NCBI GenBank assembly: GCA_021793645.1
Contig: JAJYSJ010000007.1
Span: 62,001-126,000 of the forward strand
Source of the DNA: Bacillota bacterium
Lineage (GTDB): Bacteria > Bacillota > Sulfobacillia > JAJZYS01 > JAJYTV01
DNA length: 64,000 bases
Reading direction: 5' to 3'
The notes below the pieces were generated by a model. That model was not told the origin of the DNA. It was given only the letters and a program-made list of their open reading frames with translations, and did no database searches. A program made the translations under genes and the position numbers. Shown here one piece after another: positions 29,534 to 38,179 of this stretch. Within the stretch, counting starts at the first letter, position 1. Each line of letters opens with the position of its first letter.

Positions 29534-30088
29534 ATGCACGACCTGCTAAGTCAAGCGCAGGACAAGATGCAGAAGTCGGTTGCGGTGCTGCACGAAGAGC
29601 TGCAGACCTTGCGAGCCGGCCGCGCCACGCCGGCGCTCGTCGAGAAGCTGCCGGTGGAGTACTATGGCACCCCGACGCCCCTGCAACAGGTCGCGCAGAT
29701 CTCGGCTCCCGAGCCGCGCCTGCTGGTGATCCAGCCATGGGACAAGCAGCTGCTGCCGCTGATCGAGAAGGCGATCCTGAAGAGTGAACTCGGGCTCTCT
29801 CCCGCATCCGACGGGAACCTCATCCGCCTGCAGATTCCGCAGCTGACGGAGGAGCGCCGCAAGGAACTGGTGCGCGTTCTGCACAAGAAGGCGGAGGACG
29901 AGAAGGTCGCGGTGCGCAACGTCCGCCGCGACGCGCTGGAGCACCTCAAGGCGGAGCAGAAGCAGGCAAAGATTTCGGAAGACGAGCTGCGGCGGCTGCA
30001 GGATGAACTGCAGAAGCTCACAGACCACGCGATTGGCGAGATCGAGCAGGCGACGGCGGCCAAGGAGAAGGAGATCCTTTCAGTTTGA
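29534..30088 (+). CDS. frr: Ribosome recycling factor
   Basis: AQDKMQKSVAVLHEELQTLRAGRATPALVEKLPVEYYGTPTPLQQVAQISAPEPRLLVIQPWD. Confidence 0.97.
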   Translation: MHDLLSQAQDKMQKSVAVLHEELQTLRAGRATPALVEKLPVEYYGTPTPLQQVAQISAPEPRLLVIQPWDKQLLPLIEKAILKSELGLSPASDGNLIRLQIPQLTEERRKELVRVLHKKAEDEKVAVRNVRRDALEHLKAEQKQAKISEDELRRLQDELQKLTDHAIGEIEQATAAKEKEILSV

Positions 30089-30288
30089 GGTCTCCGCTGG
30101 TCGGCTGTACTCTGGAGGAGGCGGAGGCGGTCTGCCGCAGGGATGGCTTCACGCTTTTGATAACGACGACGAGACCGCCGCGGGCCTTCGCCGGAGATGA
30201 ACTGCGCGTCGTCCGCGTGCGGCAGAAGGAGAAGGTGATGGAGGTCCTGGTGGCATCTTTTCAGGCTGCGCAGGATCCCCAGCCATGA
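30085..30288 (+). CDS. Small conserved-position hypothetical protein (67 aa)
   Basis: Translationally coupled overlaps at both ends (4 bp with frr stop and 4 bp with uppS start). MRSPLVGCTLEEAEAVCRRDGFTLLITTTRPPRAFAGDELRVVRVRQKEKVMEVLVASF. Confidence 0.65.
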   Translation: MRSPLVGCTLEEAEAVCRRDGFTLLITTTRPPRAFAGDELRVVRVRQKEKVMEVLVASFQAAQDPQP

Positions 30289-30977
30289 CGTACGGCGCGC
30301 GCCATGTGGCGATCATCATGGATGGCAACGGCCGCTGGGCGGCTTCCCGCGGGCAACCTCGCCCGTACGGACACCGTGCCGGCGTCGAGGCATTGCGCCG
30401 CATCGTTCGGGCTGCGCCGGGTCTCGGCATCGAGTACCTTTCCGTCTACGCCTTCTCAACAGAAAACTGGAAGCGCCCGCCGGAAGAGGTCGAGGTGCTG
30501 ATGGATCTTTTGGTCGAGTATCTGCGCGGCGAGGTCGATGAACTCGACCGCGAGCAGGTGAAGATCGTCTTTTTGGGCGACGACCGCGCCATGCCCGCGC
30601 GCTGCCGACGGGAGATGGTGAAGGCGAAGGAGCGCACGGCGCGCAACCCCGGCCTTGTTCTTGCGATCGCGGTGAACTACGGGGGGCGCGACGAGATTGT
30701 GCGGGCCGTGCGCAGGGCCATGGAAGACCCGAAGAAGGCCGCAGAACTAGACGAGGAGACGTTCGGAGACCTTCTGGACACGGCCGGTATGCCGGACCCG
30801 GACCTGGTCATTCGCCCGAGCGGCGAACTGCGGCTTTCGAACTTCCTCCTTTGGCAGAGCGCGTACGCGGAGATCTACGCTACGCCGGTCTACTGGCCGG
30901 ACTTCGACGAAGCGGAGCTGCGCCGGGCGCTCGAGCACTTCGGTCAGCGCGACCGCCGCTATGGTGGGCACGCATGA
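30285..30977 (+). CDS. uppS: Undecaprenyl diphosphate synthase
   Basis: HVAIIMDGNGRWAASRGQPRPYGHRAGVEALRRIV...YAFSTENWKRP. Confidence 0.97.
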   Translation: MTYGARHVAIIMDGNGRWAASRGQPRPYGHRAGVEALRRIVRAAPGLGIEYLSVYAFSTENWKRPPEEVEVLMDLLVEYLRGEVDELDREQVKIVFLGDDRAMPARCRREMVKAKERTARNPGLVLAIAVNYGGRDEIVRAVRRAMEDPKKAAELDEETFGDLLDTAGMPDPDLVIRPSGELRLSNFLLWQSAYAEIYATPVYWPDFDEAELRRALEHFGQRDRRYGGHA

Positions 30978-31750
30978 AACGCAGTGTGCTGCTCATGCGC
31001 ACGGCGAGTATGGTCATCGCCATGCCGCTTGTGCTGGCGCTCGTCTACCTGGGCGGGTACTACCTGCTTGTGGGACTGGTCGGATTCTATCTGCTCGGAG
31101 CGCACGAATGGAGCCGCATGTGCGCGGAAGGCGGCTCCATTCCGGTCAGTTGGCTGAACTTTTTCGGAGGCCTGCCGATCCTCTGGGTGGCGTTCACCGG
31201 GCACATGTGGCTGATGTGGCCTGCGATGGCGCTGCTCTTGGCGGTGAACCTCATCGTTCCCCCGCTGATCGGTCTCTCTGGCGGCACAGTGGGGATGGAC
31301 CTCTTTGGGCAGGTCTACATCGCGCTGCCGCTTGCGTACCTCTTCCTTTTACGCGCGCATGGCTTCGTACCGACGGCCGCAGCGCTCATCCTTGTGTGGG
31401 CGACCGACATCGGAGCATACCTCGTCGGCTCGCAGTTCGGGCGCCACAAGCTGTCGCCGCGGCTCTCGCCAGGGAAGTCCTGGGAGGGGACCGGAGGCGG
31501 GATCCTGCTCGCCATCATCGCCGGGGCAACGCTATTGCCCAGCCTGCTGGGCCGAAGCGTCGGCTTCGGCATCCTGGTGGGCCTCGTGACGGGCCTGCTG
31601 GCGGTGCTCGGGGACCTAGGTGAGTCAGCGATCAAACGCTGGGCCAACACGAAGGACTCGGGGAATTTCATGCCTGGGCACGGAGGCCTTTTGGACCGCA
31701 TCGATTCCCTTCTTTTCGCGCTGCCGCTTCTATACTATCTCCTGAGATAG
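30974..31750 (+). CDS. cdsA: Phosphatidate cytidylyltransferase
   Basis: Polytopic; C-terminal LGDLGESAIKRWANTKDSGNFMPGHGGLLDRIDSLLFALPLLY (CdsA signature). Confidence 0.95.
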   Translation: MKRSVLLMRTASMVIAMPLVLALVYLGGYYLLVGLVGFYLLGAHEWSRMCAEGGSIPVSWLNFFGGLPILWVAFTGHMWLMWPAMALLLAVNLIVPPLIGLSGGTVGMDLFGQVYIALPLAYLFLLRAHGFVPTAAALILVWATDIGAYLVGSQFGRHKLSPRLSPGKSWEGTGGGILLAIIAGATLLPSLLGRSVGFGILVGLVTGLLAVLGDLGESAIKRWANTKDSGNFMPGHGGLLDRIDSLLFALPLLYYLLR

Positions 31751-31764
31751 CCTGGAAGCGGGGG

Positions 31765-32736
31765 GTGCCTGTGCCGCAGGCGCGGGGTCTCCTCGTCCTG
31801 GTGGTTGGATATCTCGCGGCGCGCTTCATCCTGCCGAATCTCTACCCCGTTGTGCTGGCGCTGGCGCTGGCGCTCTCTGTCGAGCCGATCGTCGCCCGCC
31901 TTAACCTTCGCGGGATACCCAGACCAGTTGCAGCTGTCCTGGCGCTTGGCGGTTTGGGCACGGCCCTCTTCATTGCGCTGGGACTTGTCGTGCGCGCGGC
32001 GCTTCAGGAAGCGGTGCGCATGGCAATTGTCCTTCCGGCTGCAGCTCGCCTGATCTCGCAGCGGCTGAAGGAAATCTGGCCAGAGCACCTCTTGGGTCCG
32101 GCGCCGTCGATGCCGGTCCACCTTTTCAGCCAACTCACGACAGGGGCGGGCCGCATGGCCCTGCAACTGCCTGATACCGCCCTCGCAACCGTCGTGGCGG
32201 CGGTTGGCGCCTACCTCATCGCGCGCGAACTGCCCACTCTGCGCCGTCGCCTGCGGGGGGAACTGCCGGCGCTGCTGCCGCAAGGGTCCCTGCGGATCGG
32301 CCGCGTTGCCTTCTTTGCCACAGTGCGCTACCTCAAGGCGCAGATCCTGCTGGCCTCGGTCACGACCCTCGTGACCGGCATCGGCCTTCTCCTGGTCGGC
32401 GCACCGTACGCCCTTCTCGCCGCGGTGGCTGTGGGGGTGCTCGACATCGCGCCGGCGCTCGGCCCCACGACAGTTCTGGGTCCGTGGGCGGCGGGCGCAG
32501 CGCTGCTCGGCCAATACGGACTCGCGCTGCGTCTTACCTTGGTGCTCATGGTCGCCGCCACCGTGCGCCCAACACTCGAACCGCGGCTTGTTGGAGGACA
32601 GATGGGCTTGCACCCGCTCGCCGCGCTTGTCACCATGTACCTTGGAGTGCATCTCTTTGGCGCCGTCGGCTTGGCCGTCGGTCCCGTACTCGCCGCCACG
32701 GCATGGGCGGCCTATCTTGGGGAGGCCCAGCCATGA
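31765..32736 (+). CDS. AI-2E family (PerM/YtvI-like) membrane transporter
   Basis: About 8 hydrophobic segments; VVLALALALSVEPIVARLNLRGIPRPVAAVLAL; LEPRLVGGQMGLHPLAALVTMYLGVHLFGAVGLAVGPVL. Confidence 0.75.
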   Translation: MPVPQARGLLVLVVGYLAARFILPNLYPVVLALALALSVEPIVARLNLRGIPRPVAAVLALGGLGTALFIALGLVVRAALQEAVRMAIVLPAAARLISQRLKEIWPEHLLGPAPSMPVHLFSQLTTGAGRMALQLPDTALATVVAAVGAYLIARELPTLRRRLRGELPALLPQGSLRIGRVAFFATVRYLKAQILLASVTTLVTGIGLLLVGAPYALLAAVAVGVLDIAPALGPTTVLGPWAAGAALLGQYGLALRLTLVLMVAATVRPTLEPRLVGGQMGLHPLAALVTMYLGVHLFGAVGLAVGPVLAATAWAAYLGEAQP

Positions 32737-33857
32737 ACCTCGCAGTGCTTGGAGCAACCGGATCGGTCGGCAGCCAGACGCTCTCCGTGGCTCGCAGGCG
32801 CGGCCATCGCGTCGTGGCGCTCGCGGCCCGCCGCGCGAGCCCGGAATTCTGGCGGCTCGTGGAGGAGTTCCGCCCGGAGGCGTATACCTTCGACGAGGGG
32901 AGCGGCGAAGCAGCCTTCGGGCGCCGCATCGCAGGGCCGAACGCGCTGACGGAGCTAGCGCTCTGGCCAGCCGTCGACACGGTGGTGCTGGCAGTCACCG
33001 GCTTCGCCGGCCTGGCGCCGATGCTTGCGGCTGTGCAGGCTGGGCGGCGCGTCGCGGCTGCGACGAAGGAAGCGATCATCGCCGGTGGCGATCTTCTGCG
33101 AGGCGCGGTAGCGGACGGCCTCTTGCTGCCGGTCGACTCGGAGCATGCAGCAGCCTACCAGCTCCTGCGGGGCCGCCCGCCGGAGACCGTCCGCCGCCTG
33201 ATCATCACGACGTCGGGCGGCGCTCTGCGCGATTGGCCGATCGAGCGGCTTGCCGAAGCTGCACCGGAGGACGCTCTGCGCCATCCGAACTGGAACATGG
33301 GCAACCTGATCACGATCGACTCCGCCACCTTGATCAACAAGGGGATCGAACTGATCGAGGCTCACGTCCTCTTCGGACTCCCGTTCGCGCAGCTCGATGT
33401 CTGGATCCACCCGACCCAGATCGTCCACGCACTCTGTGAGACGGTTGACGGCGCGCTCTACGCATCGCTCGCGCGCCCTGACATGCAGCTTCCGATCGAG
33501 CAGGCCCTCGCGCACCCCAATGTCCCGGAGGGCGCCTTGCGGCCCTTGGAACCGGAGGACATGGCCGAATTGCGCTTTGCGCGGCCTGATCCACGCCGCT
33601 ATCCTTCCTTGCGGCTGTGCCGAGACGCGGGTACAATAGGCGGCACGATGCCGGCGGTGCTCACGGCAGCGGATCAGGTGGCCGTTCGGGCATTTCTCGC
33701 CGGTGAGATTGGCTTTGCGTCCATTGTGCCGTTGGTCGCATCGGTCTTAGAGAGGCACGAGGTGGTAGAGTCGCCAGACCTTGAGGCGCTGACTGCAGCC
33801 GATCGGTGGGCTCGGCAGACGGCGGAGGGCCTCCTGCGGAGGAGTGAGGTACGGTGA
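32733..33857 (+). CDS. dxr: 1-deoxy-D-xylulose 5-phosphate reductoisomerase
   Basis: MNLAVLGATGSVGSQTLSV...ATKEAIIAGGDLL...LPVDSEHAA...NWNMGNLITIDSATLINKGIELIEAHVLF. Confidence 0.96.
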   Translation: MNLAVLGATGSVGSQTLSVARRRGHRVVALAARRASPEFWRLVEEFRPEAYTFDEGSGEAAFGRRIAGPNALTELALWPAVDTVVLAVTGFAGLAPMLAAVQAGRRVAAATKEAIIAGGDLLRGAVADGLLLPVDSEHAAAYQLLRGRPPETVRRLIITTSGGALRDWPIERLAEAAPEDALRHPNWNMGNLITIDSATLINKGIELIEAHVLFGLPFAQLDVWIHPTQIVHALCETVDGALYASLARPDMQLPIEQALAHPNVPEGALRPLEPEDMAELRFARPDPRRYPSLRLCRDAGTIGGTMPAVLTAADQVAVRAFLAGEIGFASIVPLVASVLERHEVVESPDLEALTAADRWARQTAEGLLRRSEVR

Positions 33858-34888
33858 CGGCGCTCCTCTTTGTCCTGTTGCTGGTCGTGCTGGTTGTCAT
33901 CCACGAGTTCGGCCACTTCATTGTTGCGAAGTGGTGGGGTGTTCGGGTCGACGAGTTCTCAGTCGGGTTCGGCCCGCGCCTGTTTGGCTGGAAGCGCCGC
34001 GGAACGGAATATTCCTTCCGCCTGTTGCTGCTGGGAGGCTACGTGCGCCTCTATGGCATGGAGCCCGGCCAGGAGGAGACCCCGGACAGTTTCAACAGTC
34101 GACCGATGATCGGGCGCGTATTGACGATTGCGGCTGGGCCCGTGATGAATTTTCTGCTGGCCATCGCGCTGTTCTGGGTGCTCTTCAGCGCGATCGGGGT
34201 TCCGCAGTACGTGCCAGGACCACCCGGCATCGGCGGACTGGAGCAGGGCATGCCGGCCCAGCGCGCCGGTTTGAGGACAGGGGACAGGCTGATCGCAGCG
34301 AACGGCCATGCACTCAGGTCGTGGAACGGCCTCCTGCACGTTGTTTCCTCCGCAGACGGTCACCCGATCCTCTTCACTGTGCAAAGGGGCAGCAGGCGCT
34401 TTGACGTCAGCCTCACGCCGAAGCCGGACCCGCTAACGCATAACGTGCGTCACATCGGCGTTCTGCCGCTTGTCCAGAACGTGCAAGCCCCCCTCCTCAC
34501 CGGGTTTGTCAAGGGCGTGCAGCAGACATGGAATGGTGCCGGGATGCTCATCTCGGTCATCGCCGGCTCGCTCGCCCATGGCAAGGCACCGCCTGTATCC
34601 GGCATCGTCGGCATTTACGGTGCGGTGCAGCAGGCCGAGTCGGCCGGCATCGCGCAGGTACTCACACTTGCTGCGGTGCTGTCCGTAAACCTGGGTCTGA
34701 TCAACCTCGTGCCGTTCCCGCCGCTCGACGGCGAGCGCCTCGTGATGCTGGCGATCGAATGGATCCGCGGTCGGCGGCTTGACCCGCAGCGCGAAGCCAT
34801 GGTCAACTCGATCGGGCTAATGATCCTACTTGGGCTGGCCGTCGTTTTGGCGTACCATGATATCGTGCGTATGCACGGCACCTTGTAA
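33854..34888 (+). CDS. rseP: RIP metalloprotease RseP/RasP (site-2 protease) with PDZ domain
   Basis: VVIHEFGHFIVAKWWGVRVDEFSVGFGPRLFGWKRRGTEYSFRLLLLGGYVRLYGME (HExxH); NLVPFPPLDGERL (LDG motif). Confidence 0.96.
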   Translation: MTALLFVLLLVVLVVIHEFGHFIVAKWWGVRVDEFSVGFGPRLFGWKRRGTEYSFRLLLLGGYVRLYGMEPGQEETPDSFNSRPMIGRVLTIAAGPVMNFLLAIALFWVLFSAIGVPQYVPGPPGIGGLEQGMPAQRAGLRTGDRLIAANGHALRSWNGLLHVVSSADGHPILFTVQRGSRRFDVSLTPKPDPLTHNVRHIGVLPLVQNVQAPLLTGFVKGVQQTWNGAGMLISVIAGSLAHGKAPPVSGIVGIYGAVQQAESAGIAQVLTLAAVLSVNLGLINLVPFPPLDGERLVMLAIEWIRGRRLDPQREAMVNSIGLMILLGLAVVLAYHDIVRMHGTL

Positions 34889-34945
34889 GGGCGCCGCAGA
34901 GGAAGGGAGGCTGAGCCCCGCCGTATCGCGGCGGGTGCACAACCA

Positions 34946-36034
34946 ATGCCGACAAGGCGGGTAACACGAGAGGTTCACGTCGGCGACAAGCTGACGATTG
35001 GCGGGGATCATCCCATCGTCGTACAGACGATGACGAAGACCGACACGCGTGATGTGCCGGCGACACTCGACGAAATTTTCCGACTCGTCCAGGCCGGATG
35101 CGAAATGGTGCGGCTGGCAGTGCTCGACCGACAGGCGGCCGAAGCGCTTGCGGAGATCAAGAAGGCCAGTCCCATCCCCATTGTCGCGGACATCCACTTT
35201 GACTACAGACTTGCGCTGATCGCTCTCAAGTCCGGCGTCGACAAACTGCGCCTGAACCCCGGCAACATCGGAGCGCCCGAGCGGGTGCGTGCGGTGGTGA
35301 CGGAGGCAAAGGGCCGCGGTGTACCGATCCGCATCGGTGTGAACGCGGGTTCTCTGGAAAAGGACCTGATCGAGAAGTACGGTCATCCGACGCCTGAGGC
35401 GATGGTCGAAAGCGGCATGCGCCACCTCGCGATCCTGGACGACCTCAATTTCGACCAAGTCATTGTGTCGCTGAAGGCGCCGGAAGTCGCGTTGACGGTC
35501 GATGCCTACCGCCTCTTTGCCGAGCAGACCGACGTCCCGCTCCACCTCGGTGTGACGGAGTCCGGCACCGTATGGTCCGGTTCGATCCGTTCTTCCGTCG
35601 GTCTCGGCATTCTCCTCAGCGAGGGAATCGGCGACACGATCCGCGTCTCGCTCTCGGGGCCTGCGGAAGAGGAAGTCAAGGTGGCGCGAGAGATTCTGCG
35701 CGCAAGCGACCGGCGCGTCTTCGGCCCCACCGTGTACGCCTGCCCCACCTGTGGGCGCTGCGAGATCGACCTGCAGAAGGTCGCCCTCGAGGTCGAGGAA
35801 CGCGTTTCCGGCTTCACCGTCCCGCTGCGCATCTCGGTGATGGGTTGTGTTGTGAATGGTCCGGGCGAGGCGCGCGAGTCGGATGTGGGGTTGGCCGGCG
35901 GGCGCGGCTTCGGCTTCCTCTACAAGGATGGCAAGATCGCCGGCAAAGTGAGCCAGGAAGAGATGGTCGACCGCCTCGTGGACGAGGTTCGCCGACTGGA
36001 CGAGGAGGCCAAGGCGAGTGCCGAAAGCCGGTAA
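34946..36034 (+). CDS. ispG: 4-hydroxy-3-methylbut-2-en-1-yl diphosphate synthase
   Basis: VHVGDKLTIGGDHPIVVQTMTKTDTRDV...ISVMGCVVNGPGEARESDVGLAGG. Confidence 0.97.
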   Translation: MPTRRVTREVHVGDKLTIGGDHPIVVQTMTKTDTRDVPATLDEIFRLVQAGCEMVRLAVLDRQAAEALAEIKKASPIPIVADIHFDYRLALIALKSGVDKLRLNPGNIGAPERVRAVVTEAKGRGVPIRIGVNAGSLEKDLIEKYGHPTPEAMVESGMRHLAILDDLNFDQVIVSLKAPEVALTVDAYRLFAEQTDVPLHLGVTESGTVWSGSIRSSVGLGILLSEGIGDTIRVSLSGPAEEEVKVAREILRASDRRVFGPTVYACPTCGRCEIDLQKVALEVEERVSGFTVPLRISVMGCVVNGPGEARESDVGLAGGRGFGFLYKDGKIAGKVSQEEMVDRLVDEVRRLDEEAKASAESR

Positions 36035-37472
36035 GGAGAAGGGCGCGTTCGTACAAGAGATCGCCGATCCGAACGTCGACTTCGCCCAATGGTACGTAGA
36101 CGTGGTGACGAAGGCCGACCTGATCGACTACGCCCCAGTACGAGGCTGCGTCGTCTTCAAGCCATACGGCTACAACCTCTGGGAGCGGACGCAGGCAGCG
36201 CTGGACCAGCGCTTCAAGGCGACCGGTCACCAGAACGCGTATTTCCCGCTTCTCATTCCGGAAAGCTTTCTGCTGCGCGAGGCGCAGCATGTGGAAGGGT
36301 TTACGCCGGAGGTTCTCTGGGTGACGACGGGTGGGGACGAGATCTTGCAGGAGCGCCTTGCCATCCGTCCCACGTCCGAGGCGATCATCGGGCCGATGTA
36401 CAGCCGTTGGGTGCAGTCCTACCGCGACCTGCCGATCCTGATCAACCAGTGGTGCAGCGTCGTGCGCTGGGAGAAGGCCACGCGCCCGTTCTTGCGTACG
36501 ACAGAGTTCCTCTGGCAGGAAGGCCACACCGCCCATGCGACTCCGGAGGAGGCGCAGCAGGAGACGCTGCGCATGCTCGAGGTCTACCGTGACTTCTACG
36601 AGAACGAGATGGCCATCTGGGTCGTTCCTGGCCAGAAGACGGAGGGCGAGAAGTTTCCGGGCGCCTTGAAGACGTACTCCGTGGAAGCGTTGATGGGAGA
36701 CGGGCGCGCTCTGCAGGCAGCGACATCGCACAACCTCGGACAGAATTTCGCCGAGGCATACGAGATCCGCTACCTGGATCGCGAGGGCCAGTTGCAATAC
36801 GCCCACACGACTTCCTGGGGACTCTCGTGGCGGGCGATCGGTGCCCTCATCATGGTGCATGGCGACGCTCGGGGCCTTGTCCTGCCGCCGAAGATGGCGC
36901 CTATCCAGGTTGTCATCGTGCCGATCGGAACCGGCGCCGAGGGAGAGGCTGTGCGCACCCGTGCGCGCCAGATCAAGGAACAGCTCGGCGAGGTGGCGCG
37001 GGTGCATCTTGACGACCGCGACGAGTTCACGCCGGGCTACAAGTTCAATCACTGGGAGCTGCGTGGAGTGCCGTTGCGCCTTGAACTTGGGCCGCGCGAC
37101 CTGCGTGAGCAGCAGTGCGTTCTCGTCCGGCGCGACACTGGCGAGAAGGCCGTTGTGCCGCAGGACGGGCTCGAGGGCACAGTGCGAGCACTGCTTGGCG
37201 AAGTGCAGGACAACCTGCTGAGCCGTTCACGCCAACGGGTGCAGGACAACACCACCGACGTTGCAAGCGTCGCCGAGATCGGCGAGTTGGTCTCGGCCCG
37301 GCGCGGGTTCGCCGCTGGCGGGTTCTGCGGCGACGCGGCGTGCGAGCAGAAGGTGCGCGACGAGACGGGGGCGACGATTCGCAACGTTCCCTTCGCAGAG
37401 CGCCCCGTGGAGGCGTGCGCGGTATGCGGGAAGCCGGCCAAACACTCGGTGCTCTGGGCGAGATCCTACTGA
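36018..37472 (+). CDS. proS: Prolyl-tRNA synthetase (archaeal/eukaryal-type ProS, no INS domain evident)
   Basis: DFAQWYVDVVTKADLIDYAPVRGCVVFKPYGYNLWERTQAALDQRFKATGHQNAYFPLLIPESFL...; the 484-aa length and DF..WY.dvv..A.l.dy.pVrGc motif match the ProS-3 class. Confidence 0.93.
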   Translation: MPKAGKEKGAFVQEIADPNVDFAQWYVDVVTKADLIDYAPVRGCVVFKPYGYNLWERTQAALDQRFKATGHQNAYFPLLIPESFLLREAQHVEGFTPEVLWVTTGGDEILQERLAIRPTSEAIIGPMYSRWVQSYRDLPILINQWCSVVRWEKATRPFLRTTEFLWQEGHTAHATPEEAQQETLRMLEVYRDFYENEMAIWVVPGQKTEGEKFPGALKTYSVEALMGDGRALQAATSHNLGQNFAEAYEIRYLDREGQLQYAHTTSWGLSWRAIGALIMVHGDARGLVLPPKMAPIQVVIVPIGTGAEGEAVRTRARQIKEQLGEVARVHLDDRDEFTPGYKFNHWELRGVPLRLELGPRDLREQQCVLVRRDTGEKAVVPQDGLEGTVRALLGEVQDNLLSRSRQRVQDNTTDVASVAEIGELVSARRGFAAGGFCGDAACEQKVRDETGATIRNVPFAERPVEACAVCGKPAKHSVLWARSY

Positions 37473-37483
37473 TCCCGGGGCGG

Positions 37484-38149
37484 ATGGAGCGCGTGGACGT
37501 GGAAAAGCCGAATGTGGTGGTAATCGTTCCGGCCTACAACGAGGAAGAGACGATCGGCGCCGTTTGCGCGGTGCTGGTCGGCCATCCGCTGGTCGACGAG
37601 GTGATCGTCGTCTCTGACGGGTCGAGCGACCGCACGGCGGAAGTCGCCCGTACGACCGGAGCCCGCGTTCTGGAACTGCCGGAAAACGCCGGCAAGGGCG
37701 CCGCCATGCAGGCAGGCATCAGCTCGACGGCAGCGGAGGTCGTGTTGTTCCTCGACGCCGACCTGATCGGCCTTCGGCCGGAGCACGTCGACCGCATGCT
37801 CGCACCGGTGCTCCAGGGCGAGTCGCAGATGTCGGTGGGCGTCTTCGAGGGCGGCCGCACCTCCACGGACCTGGCGCAGGCGATCGCACCGTTCCTTTCC
37901 GGGCAGCGTGCCGTCCACCGCAGCGTGCTGCGGGACCTCGACGACATCACAGAATCTGGATACGGCGTCGAGGTGGCGCTGACGAAGTACATGCGGCGCA
38001 ACCATGGCAATGTCTGCGAAGTCGTCCTAGCTGACCTGACGCATCGCATGAAGGAAGAGAAGCGCGGTCTGATCAAGGGGTTCGCCGCGCGGATGAAGAT
38101 GTATTGGGAGATCGTCAAGTACCTGCCGAAGGACAAGGTGCGCGACTGA
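37484..38149 (+). CDS. Glycosyltransferase family 2
   Basis: VVVIVPAYNEEETIGAVCAVLVGHPLVDEVIVVSDGSSDRTAEVARTTGARVLELPENAGKGAAMQAGI...VVLFLDADLIG. Confidence 0.9.
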   Translation: MERVDVEKPNVVVIVPAYNEEETIGAVCAVLVGHPLVDEVIVVSDGSSDRTAEVARTTGARVLELPENAGKGAAMQAGISSTAAEVVLFLDADLIGLRPEHVDRMLAPVLQGESQMSVGVFEGGRTSTDLAQAIAPFLSGQRAVHRSVLRDLDDITESGYGVEVALTKYMRRNHGNVCEVVLADLTHRMKEEKRGLIKGFAARMKMYWEIVKYLPKDKVRD

Positions 38150-38179
38150 AGCGGAGGGCTGAGTACGGATAGAGACGAC

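Noticed and set aside
35814-37052. 412-aa minus-strand ORF opposite proS
   Set aside because: Antisense to clear ProS coding; no domain evidence.
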